In this document: in pieces, positions 26,597-32,081 of the stretch
Position numbering within the stretch: position 1 is the stretch's first letter
Layout of the letters: the number at the start of each line of letters is the position of its first letter
Origin: Gammaproteobacteria bacterium
Lineage (GTDB): Bacteria > Pseudomonadota > Gammaproteobacteria > DSM-16500
Assembly (NCBI GenBank): GCA_013287235.1
Contig: JABDEF010000009.1
Location: forward strand, 1-32,081
Length of the DNA stretch: 32,081 nt
Reading direction: 5' to 3'
Translations under genes and position numbers: made by a program
Notes under the pieces: generated by a model
The model's input: only the letters and a program-made list of their open reading frames with translations
What the model was told of the DNA's origin: nothing
Databases searched by the model: none

Positions 26597-27297
26597 TCCG
26601 TGTAAAATGTGTTTAGTGATTTGCCCATAAAGGAAGCCTCTAAAGTCACTTGGGTTAATCGCGTTAATGTTTTTTTAGTCATTTGCCCAGCAAAAAGCGT
26701 GTAAGCCTCCAAAGGGATCTCCATCTTTTTTTGAGAAATTTGTTGTGTACAAGAAGTAATAGTCAGTAAGGTATTTCCTGTATTCTTAATAATGAGTTGG
26801 TTATTCACTCTTTTTACAGAAAGGGAGGGAGATGGATTATCAGGTCGCAAAGTAATGCGTGCCCCATAACCCACAATGATGCGAATTCCCAGTTGCAGTC
26901 CATCCGGTGTTTTTTGACTGATAAGACGTGTAGCAACTTTTGGAATGAAATCCACTTCATACACTTGGTCTTTTGTTAAAGATTTTGCTGTTTTTATGAT
27001 ACGCACGAATTGGGTTTGGCCTGGTAATAAAACTAATTTTGCAGGAAATACCAATAACCCCTCTTTTTCTGGATCACGTACTCTTTTTTTAGGCGCGGCA
27101 TGATTGGCTGGATGGACTAAACGATAAGGCGTAACTTCAACATATGCATTATTTTTTGTATCAAAATTTTTGACAGCAATTTCAGTATCAGCATCTTTAC
27201 CTATCAAATCAACGATAATAGGGCTGACGCCTATGTCAGCAAATGTGGCAAAGGACAAACACCATAACGATATTAAAAAAATCCATTGATATATCAT
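26593..27297 (-). CDS. csuC: Periplasmic pilus chaperone (PapD/CsuC family)
   Basis: Folds and caps pilus subunits in the periplasm before the usher. From 27297 it has 234 residues: a signal peptide (MIYQWIFLISLWCLSFATFA) and two Ig-like domains. The first starts DIGVSPIIVDL and contains the G1-strand type LVFPAKLVLLPGQTQFVRI that donates a strand to subunits; the second has LGIRIIVGYGARITLRPDNP. I prefer 27297 over 27327 because AGGA lies nine bases upstream and the signal peptide is then clean. It overlaps the usher gene by four bases. Confidence 0.93.
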   Translation of the reverse strand: MIYQWIFLISLWCLSFATFADIGVSPIIVDLIGKDADTEIAVKNFDTKNNAYVEVTPYRLVHPANHAAPKKRVRDPEKEGLLVFPAKLVLLPGQTQFVRIIKTAKSLTKDQVYEVDFIPKVATRLISQKTPDGLQLGIRIIVGYGARITLRPDNPSPSLSVKRVNNQLIIKNTGNTLLTITSCTQQISQKKMEIPLEAYTLFAGQMTKKTLTRLTQVTLEASFMGKSLNTFYTD

Positions 27298-27350
27298 AAA
27301 ATCAATCCTGAGTCGTGAGGATAACATGGAATAATATTAAGCTCTATACC

Positions 27351-27875
27351 TTACGTAGGTGAAATAACGAGTGTGACCGTGTCTGTGTAGGTTGCCGCTG
27401 ATGCGCCTAATACCTGCGCGCTGCTAAGACTAATGTTGAAGTTTGCATTTGGCGTTCCGCTGCAAGTGAGTGATGCGCTATTTCCACCGGATTGTTGTGT
27501 CGTTTTGGTTCCTGAGCTCAGAGAAGTGGTTTGCGTTGGCGATGAAGTGCCATTCCAAAAGGCATTGTAAGTAATAAAATTGCTGCCATTAGCAACCCGA
27601 AATGCACCCGAAGAAGGGTTGGCACTTGTTGCCGTCACAAAATAACTTCCCAAGGGGCTGATGACATTGGTATAAATACAAACAGTTGTGTTGCCTGTCA
27701 CGGCGATACCAAAATTGGTCGGCGATAACGAAATATCACTCAGTCCGCTGATTTGTACTAAAGCAGGAATGGTGACAGTCACTGTAGCTGTGGATGGGTT
27801 AGCGGCATACACCTGGCTCGCAATGATGGTGGTGAATAGATGTAAAATGTAGGGCTTTTTGATTTTTTCTATCAT
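27351..27875 (-). CDS. Spore-coat-U pilin, third of three (CsuB position)
   Basis: A 174-residue secreted subunit: signal peptide to about residue 24 (ending SQVYAA), then one SCPU domain with the pattern VTIPALVQISGLSDISL, a Cys in TTVCIYTN, a second in SLTCSGTP, and the end YTDTVTLVISPT. It belongs to the same family as the two pilins upstream but is clearly diverged, with shorter N-terminal repeats and different loops. It starts seven bases after the stop of the second pilin and precedes the chaperone by 53 bases. The order pilin-pilin-pilin-chaperone-usher-tip is that of csuA/B-csuA-csuB-csuC-csuD-csuE. Confidence 0.9.
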   Translation of the reverse strand: MIEKIKKPYILHLFTTIIASQVYAANPSTATVTVTIPALVQISGLSDISLSPTNFGIAVTGNTTVCIYTNVISPLGSYFVTATSANPSSGAFRVANGSNFITYNAFWNGTSSPTQTTSLSSGTKTTQQSGGNSASLTCSGTPNANFNISLSSAQVLGASAATYTDTVTLVISPT

Positions 27876-27882
27876 ATTTTAA

Positions 27883-28422
27883 TTAAGGGTTGATTAGAAT
27901 TGTTACCGTATCTGTATAGGTCAATGAGGGTGGTGCACCTTGTACTTGGGCAGCAGTAAAACTGATATTGAAATTAGCGTTAGCGCTAGTGCTACAACTG
28001 AAAGAGTTAGAATTACTACCACCTGTTTGCCGGACTGTTTGAACGCCTGATTGAAGTGCAATCGATGGTGAGGTTGCTGAGGTATTACCCCAAAAAGCAC
28101 TGTATGCGATCACATGGCTTCCATTTGCCACTTGAAATGTGGTGCCCGATGCATTGGCGCTGCTTGCGGTCACAAGATAACTGCCTGCGGGTGATGCTGT
28201 GTTGCTGTAAATAGCAGCTGTTGTAGCGCCTGTCGCTGGAAATGTGGAGGTTGTGCCTAGTGTAATATCATTTAACCCACAAATTTGTACCAACGAAGGT
28301 ATGGTAATTGAAATATTGACTGTGCCTGTGGATGTAGTTCCTAAAGTGCCTTGTGTTGCTGCAAAAACAGATGAGGGACTCAAAAAAACAATAAACAATA
28401 TAACCTTATACAGTGGGTGCAT
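27883..28422 (-). CDS. Spore-coat-U pilin, second of three (near-copy of the first)
   Basis: A 179-residue secreted subunit with a signal peptide (MHPLYKVILFIVFLSPSSVF, then AATQG) and one SCPU domain (ITIPSLVQICGLNDITLG to YTDTVTILINP). It is nearly identical to the first pilin over most of its length; in one stretch of about 150 bases I count three differences. The start at 28422 has GTGGAGAAACATT upstream, the same leader as the first pilin. Two cysteines (VQICG, SFSCST) fit the disulfide of the family. It is a recent tandem duplicate. Confidence 0.92.
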   Translation of the reverse strand: MHPLYKVILFIVFLSPSSVFAATQGTLGTTSTGTVNISITIPSLVQICGLNDITLGTTSTFPATGATTAAIYSNTASPAGSYLVTASSANASGTTFQVANGSHVIAYSAFWGNTSATSPSIALQSGVQTVRQTGGSNSNSFSCSTSANANFNISFTAAQVQGAPPSLTYTDTVTILINP

Positions 28423-28508
28423 AATGTTTCTCCACAAAGGCTGATAGCATGGGTGAAACCTAAAAGACAGTGTAACAGGATTATGATTAAAAACAAAAAA
28501 TCCTACAC

Positions 28509-28544
28509 TATACCTCGCGCGGGCATATGCCCGCGCGAGGTATA
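28509..28544. repeat. Repeat family D, 36-bp perfect palindrome
   Basis: TATACCTCGCGCGGGCAT followed directly by its reverse complement. It lies eight bases after the first pilin stop, between the two duplicated pilin genes. In RNA it would form a very stable hairpin able to attenuate transcription or stabilise the upstream mRNA end. A half copy is at 16786-16805. Confidence 0.92.
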
Positions 28545-28552
28545 TATATTTG

Positions 28553-29095
28553 TTAGGGGTTGATTAGGATTGTTACGGTATCGGTATAAGGGGTTACTGA
28601 TGCTGGTGCCCCTTGTGCTTGAGCAGCACTAAAGCTGATATTGAAATTAGCGTTAGCGCTAGTGCTACAACTGAAGGAGTTAGAATTACTACCGCCTGTT
28701 TGCCGGACTGTTTGAACGCCTGATTGAAGTGCAATCGATGGTGAGGTTGCTGAGGTATTACCCCAAAAAGCACTGTACGCGATCATATTGCTTCCATTCG
28801 CGACTTGAAATGTGGTGCCCGATGCATTGGCGCTGCTTGCAGTGACAAGATAGCTGCCCGCAGGTGATGCGGTATTACTATAAATAGCGGCTGTTGTAGC
28901 GCCTGTCGCTGGAAATGTGGAAGTTGAGCCTAGTGTAATATCGCTTAATCCACACAGTTGAACTAAGGAAGGTATAGTAATTGAGATGCCAACTGTCCCT
29001 GTAGTCGTAGTCCCTAAAGTCCCTTGTGTCGCTGCAAAAACCAAAGAGGGAATTAAAAAAATGATAAATGCGATGACCTTATATAGTGGGAGCAT
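28553..29095 (-). CDS. Spore-coat-U pilin, first of three (major subunit position)
   Basis: A 180-residue secreted subunit: signal peptide (MLPLYKVIAFIIFLIPSLVF, then AATQG) and one SCPU domain (ITIPSLVQLCGLSDITLG to YTDTVTILINP). As first gene of the Csu-type operon it occupies the place of CsuA/B, the main fibre subunit. Start 29095 is supported by GTGGAGAAACTCT; the longer frame to 29155 lacks a site. A TATAAT lies on the minus strand at 29140-29135, giving a possible promoter without a good -35. The operon promoter region is only about 130 bases and contains no repeat. Confidence 0.92.
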   Translation of the reverse strand: MLPLYKVIAFIIFLIPSLVFAATQGTLGTTTTGTVGISITIPSLVQLCGLSDITLGSTSTFPATGATTAAIYSNTASPAGSYLVTASSANASGTTFQVANGSNMIAYSAFWGNTSATSPSIALQSGVQTVRQTGGSNSNSFSCSTSANANFNISFSAAQAQGAPASVTPYTDTVTILINP

Positions 29096-29176
29096 AGAGT
29101 TTCTCCACGAAAGGCTTACAGTAAAAGCACTTAAATTATAGTATAACAGTGTCATGAGGAAATTTACCAGCGAGAT

Positions 29177-29207
29177 AAAAAAAACCCCAACTGTTCCCAG
29201 TTAGGGT
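29177..29207 (-). terminator. Rho-independent terminator after the small Gly/Gln-rich gene
   Basis: On the minus strand: ACCCTAACTG, 4-base loop, CAGTTGGGGT, then a run of T (eight including the stem's last base). The stem has 10 pairs with one mismatch. It lies 21 bases after the stop of the 58-residue gene and insulates the pilus operon from it. Confidence 0.88.
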
Positions 29208-29227
29208 CTAATGGCGTATTGTTATTT

Positions 29228-29404
29228 TTATCTATTTTGATCGTCTTTTTCTTTTTTACCGCCACCAAAACCTCCTTGTTGCCAATCTTTACCCCCTTTT
29301 TGTTGACCCATTCCACCTGGTGTTTGCCCACCTTGATTTGGTTTGTGTGGTTGTTGTGGTTGGCCAGGTTTATTTTTGCCACCAAAATTATTATCGGTAC
29401 CCAT
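29228..29404 (-). CDS. Small Gly/Gln-rich protein of 58 residues
   Basis: A 58-residue frame starting MGTDNNFGGKNKPGQPQQPH, with Gly, Gln, Pro and Lys dominating, GGMGQQKGGKDWQQGGFGGG in the middle and a charged tail KKEKDDQNR. It is preceded by GGAGGCAAGT, one of the best ribosome binding sites in the window, and followed 21 bases later by an intrinsic terminator, so it is very likely a real gene. Composition suggests an intrinsically disordered protein. The overlapping frame 29164-29385 is a shadow that runs through the terminator. Family unknown. Confidence 0.72.
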   Translation of the reverse strand: MGTDNNFGGKNKPGQPQQPHKPNQGGQTPGGMGQQKGGKDWQQGGFGGGKKEKDDQNR

Positions 29405-29484
29405 ACTTGCCTCCGTTCATTAATTTTGAATACACACCTATATTATACCGGAATTCTAAAATTGGATTTGACCGGTAAATGGGC

Positions 29485-29874
29485 TTATATATTTGGAATG
29501 TAAATCATTTGAACAATATTTCCGTCTGGGTCCGCGCAATAGAAGCTGCGAGTACCATCTCTATGATTTTTGGGAAGTGCTTTTATGTCGACGGAGTGGT
29601 GGTTTAGGTATTCATACCATTGATCAACTTCCTCAGGATTGTTCAAAATGAATCCAACATGATCAAGATGCTGATGTTTTGAAGGAGAGAAATCTTGAGG
29701 TGCTCGGTGCAGTGCTAAATTGTCTAGACCTGAGGAAAGATAAATATTATCAGCATCTGGCTGCCAAACGATAGACATGCCTAAAAGATTCCTATAAAAG
29801 TTGAGACAAGCATCGAAATTTTTCACAAGAAATGCAACATGGCGAAGACCGCCGAGTGGATTAGGTTTTTGCAT
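29485..29874 (-). CDS. VOC (glyoxalase/bleomycin-resistance) superfamily protein
   Basis: A 129-residue protein with the two beta-alpha-beta-beta-beta modules of the VOC fold: GGLRHVAFLVKNFDACLNFY then LLGM; and HLDHVGFILNNPEEVDQWYE to YCADPDGNIVQMIYIP. The His of RHVAF and the His of DHVGF are the usual metal ligands; at the last position, where VOC enzymes normally have Glu (DPDGNxVE), this one has Gln. The substrate cannot be told. It begins directly after rpe (no gap), so the two are co-translated. Confidence 0.92.
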   Translation of the reverse strand: MQKPNPLGGLRHVAFLVKNFDACLNFYRNLLGMSIVWQPDADNIYLSSGLDNLALHRAPQDFSPSKHQHLDHVGFILNNPEEVDQWYEYLNHHSVDIKALPKNHRDGTRSFYCADPDGNIVQMIYIPNI

Positions 29875-30546
29875 TTATTTTACCTTTTTTAATGCTTGAC
29901 GCATGTCTTGAATGACTTTTGCATAATCTGGTTGACTAAAGATGGCAGAACCTGCCACAAACATATCGGCACCGGCAATGGCTGCTTCATAAATATTATT
30001 GGATTTGATGCCACCATCAATGCTTAAGCGTATGTTTTTACCGCTTTCAGCAATCAAAGCCCTGGCTTTTTGTAGTTTTGGAATCGTGTATGGAATAAAT
30101 GTTTGCCCGCCAAAACCCGGGTTAACAGACATTAGCAAAAGAATATCTATTTTGTCCAATAGATAGGTTAAGCAATCGAGTGAGGTTGTCGGATTTAACG
30201 CTATTCCCGCTTTGCATCCGTGGTCTATGATCAAATTTAAACTGCGATCGACGTGGTCGGAACTTTCAGGATGAAAGGTTATGTAGGTTGCACCCGCTTT
30301 CGCAAATTCAGTAATAAGCCGATCTACAGGACGGGTCATGAGATGTACATCAATAGGGGATTTGATGCCGAATTTTCGCAATGCTTCACAAATGACAGGA
30401 CCGAAAGTTAGATTTGGGACATAGTGATTATCCATAATATCAAGATGTATGACATCTGCGCCAGCTTCCAAAACGGCACGTGCTTCATCGCCTAAACGGG
30501 CAAAATCCGCAGCGAGAAGGGAGGGTGCGATTAAATAATTGTGCAT
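29875..30546 (-). CDS. rpe: Ribulose-phosphate 3-epimerase
   Basis: Interconverts ribulose 5-phosphate and xylulose 5-phosphate in the pentose phosphate pathway. A 223-residue TIM barrel with [16 protein letters not shown] at the N-terminus, [17 protein letters not shown] (metal ligands), [19 protein letters not shown] and [10 protein letters not shown]. Length is typical. AAAAGGACATTTC precedes the ATG. The ribosome binding site directly abuts a 91-bp hairpin repeat (30560-30650), so transcripts starting further upstream would carry it in the leader. It forms a two-gene unit with the VOC protein. Confidence 0.98.
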   Translation of the reverse strand: MHNYLIAPSLLAADFARLGDEARAVLEAGADVIHLDIMDNHYVPNLTFGPVICEALRKFGIKSPIDVHLMTRPVDRLITEFAKAGATYITFHPESSDHVDRSLNLIIDHGCKAGIALNPTTSLDCLTYLLDKIDILLLMSVNPGFGGQTFIPYTIPKLQKARALIAESGKNIRLSIDGGIKSNNIYEAAIAGADMFVAGSAIFSQPDYAKVIQDMRQALKKVK

Positions 30547-30559
30547 GAAATGTCCTTTT

Positions 30560-30650
30560 ATCGTGCCCGTGAGCGTGCCCGTGCCCGCGTGCGTCTTTTC
30601 CTATCCGGAGAAAAGACGCACGCGGGCACGGGCACGCTCACGGGCACGAT
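30560..30650. repeat. Repeat family C, complete 91-bp hairpin
   Basis: Perfect 41-bp arms (30560-30600 and 30610-30650) around a 9-base loop; the left arm starts ATCGTGCCCGTGAGCGTGCC. It is GC-rich against an AT-rich background. The right arm is identical to 57-97. It fills about half of the 194-base gap between the divergent rpe and waaA genes. Confidence 0.95.
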
Positions 30651-30740
30651 TGGGTGCTGAATAAACTATAATTTTACTCACAAACCAGGTTTAATTCTAT
30701 TAAATAAGATATAATTGCATATTCTCTGAGGATAGCTAAT

Positions 30741-31991
30741 TTGAGATTTTTATATACAGTATTATTTTATATCGCGCTACCATTCGTATTTTTACGATTA
30801 TTATGGCGTTCTCGGCGTATTCCAGGTTATCGCAAGCAATGGGGAGAGCGTTTAGGCTATTGCCCGCATCATATAGAAGATTGCATTTGGATACATGTGG
30901 TGTCTGTGGGCGAAACGATTGCGGCATCCCCTTTAATCAAGGCAGTCATTAAAGAATTCCCCTATTATCCTGTATTACTCACGAATATGACGCCGACAGG
31001 CGCTGCCCGTGTCAAAGCGATTTTTGGAGATAGCGCGAGACAAGCTTTTATTCCTTATGATTTACCCGATGCGGTTTCAAGATTTTTAACAAGAGTGAAA
31101 CCTAAAATTGCCATTGTATTTGAAACCGAACTTTGGCCCAATCTTTTTGCCGCATGCCGCGAAAAAAATATTCCTCTATTAGTGATGAATGCGAGACTGT
31201 CTGAAAAGTCTAGAAGGGGATATGCGGCCATATCAGGTATCACACGCGAAATGTTTAAGGCAGTGGGTCATTTAGCCGCGCAATCTTCCAAAGATGCTGA
31301 GCGCTTTATGGATCTCGGATTTCCGATAGAAAAAGTGAGTGTAACCGGCAATATTAAATTTGATCTTGAAGTCCCGCAGGTGAATGCAGAACAGTTTAGA
31401 GAAGAGTTGGGTGTCACACGAAAAATTTGGATTGCCGCCAGTACGCATCCGGGGGAAGACGAAATTGTTTTGCGCGCGCATCAATTGATAAAAGAAAAAT
31501 ATCCGCAGTCGCTTCTCATTTTAGCGCCGCGTCATCCAGATCGCTGCCAATCAATTGCATCACTGATAGAAGCACAAGGTATGAGTTATGTTGTCCGCAG
31601 TAAACAAGAACGCTGTTCTGAAAATACCGATGTTTATATGGCGGATACGCTGGGTGAATTATTGTTTATGTATTCTGTGAGCGATGTCGCATTTGTAGGC
31701 GGCAGTTTTGTCTCCGTTGGCGGTCACAATATGTTAGAGCCTGCAGTTTTACGTAAACCGGTTTTAACGGGACCTACGCTTTTTAATTTTTCGGAAGTGA
31801 GTCAATTATTATTATCTGCGCAAGGTATGCATGTCGTTAATAATGCGGGAGAATTAGCAGAACATGTATTGCGATTTTTTGCAGATGATGAATATCGTAA
31901 ACGCACAGGTGATAATGCTTATCATGTTGTGCGCTCCAATCGCGGTGCTCTGCAAAAGCAATTTGAAATTATTAGAAATTTGATACAGTAA
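30741..31991 (+). CDS. waaA: 3-deoxy-D-manno-octulosonic acid (Kdo) transferase
   Basis: GT30 enzyme that adds Kdo to lipid A precursors at the inner membrane. The 416 residues include an N-terminal membrane anchor (about 2-20, FLYTVLFYIALPFVFLRLLW), GYRKQWGERLGYCP, HVVSVGETIAASPLIK, FETELWPNLFAACREK, and the C-terminal donor-binding part with APRHPDR and FVGGSFVSVGGHNMLEPA. Length matches E. coli WaaA (425). The start is TTG with GAGGAT upstream. It implies that this bacterium makes Kdo-containing lipopolysaccharide. Confidence 0.97.
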   Translation: MRFLYTVLFYIALPFVFLRLLWRSRRIPGYRKQWGERLGYCPHHIEDCIWIHVVSVGETIAASPLIKAVIKEFPYYPVLLTNMTPTGAARVKAIFGDSARQAFIPYDLPDAVSRFLTRVKPKIAIVFETELWPNLFAACREKNIPLLVMNARLSEKSRRGYAAISGITREMFKAVGHLAAQSSKDAERFMDLGFPIEKVSVTGNIKFDLEVPQVNAEQFREELGVTRKIWIAASTHPGEDEIVLRAHQLIKEKYPQSLLILAPRHPDRCQSIASLIEAQGMSYVVRSKQERCSENTDVYMADTLGELLFMYSVSDVAFVGGSFVSVGGHNMLEPAVLRKPVLTGPTLFNFSEVSQLLLSAQGMHVVNNAGELAEHVLRFFADDEYRKRTGDNAYHVVRSNRGALQKQFEIIRNLIQ

Positions 31992-32026
31992 AAAATTAAA
32001 GCGTCTACTCAAATCAAGAGTAGCCG

Positions 32027-32081
32027 CGTCACTATTGTCATGCCAGCATGCTTTAAGCTGGCATCCAGTAGAACCCCTGCT
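32027..32081. repeat. Repeat family A, hairpin cut by the window end
   Basis: All 55 bases are identical to 23975-24029, the left arm and loop of the 95-bp hairpin in the pilus operon. The right arm presumably continues outside the window. It starts 35 bases after the waaA stop. Confidence 0.93.

Noticed and set aside
29164..29385. 73-residue minus-strand frame rich in Lys
   Set aside because: No ribosome binding site and it reads through an intrinsic terminator; the overlapping 58-residue frame has strong signals.
12411..32081. CRISPR array from the recurring TGTCATGCCAGC sequences
   Set aside because: Copies are kilobases apart, palindromic and of unequal length; there are no regular spacers or cas genes.

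Overview
The window looks like chromosome of a low-to-moderate GC gammaproteobacterium, most plausibly of the Legionellales/Coxiella-like, host-associated kind. This assignment is inferred, not proven. It rests on gammaproteobacterial gene orders (dprA-smg-topA; argS-SPOR-hslV-hslU), a PF08886-type GshA, a small secreted EirA-like protein, a very large coiled-coil protein without a recognisable domain, and many long palindromic intergenic repeats.

Layout. 1-57 is the tail of a + strand reading frame running into a repeat arm. 260-928 (-) is a cysteine-rich secreted protein. 1008-3011 (-) is groES-groEL behind a perfect CIRCE operator that overlaps a heat-shock type promoter. 3222-7845 (+) carries dsbD, gshA, gshB and a small secreted protein: periplasmic thiol transfer plus glutathione synthesis. 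7846-12403 is AT-rich and accessory in character: a decayed toxin gene joined to a TnpB fragment, an intact Phd/PIN toxin-antitoxin pair with its operator, two small proteins of unknown function and a 755-residue coiled-coil protein. 12586-16467 (+) is dprA-smg-topA. 16468-17412 holds repeats and a small membrane protein. 17413-22994 (+) holds argS, a SPOR-domain protein, hslV, hslU, a DUF971 protein and rpiA, followed by a 112-residue unknown protein. 23403-29095 (-) is a Csu-type (archaic) chaperone-usher pilus operon: three spore-coat-U pilins, chaperone, usher and a short terminal subunit. 29228-30546 (-) has a tiny Gly/Gln-rich protein, a VOC protein and rpe. 30741-31991 (+) is waaA (Kdo transferase).

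The main non-coding signal is a set of palindromic repeat families (A: TGTCATGCCAGC type; B: CGTCATTGCGAGCC type; C: GC-rich, 41-bp arms; D: 36-bp palindrome). Families B, C and D each occur both as a complete hairpin and as a single arm, and several copies sit directly against start codons or ribosome binding sites. One composite copy sits where the terminal pilus subunit gene begins and seems to supply its start codon. No rRNA, tRNA or CRISPR array was seen. I do not see a clearly new multi-gene system; the best candidates for novelty are the 755-residue protein with its small neighbours, the repeat families, the altered pilus tip gene and the toxin-TnpB scar.
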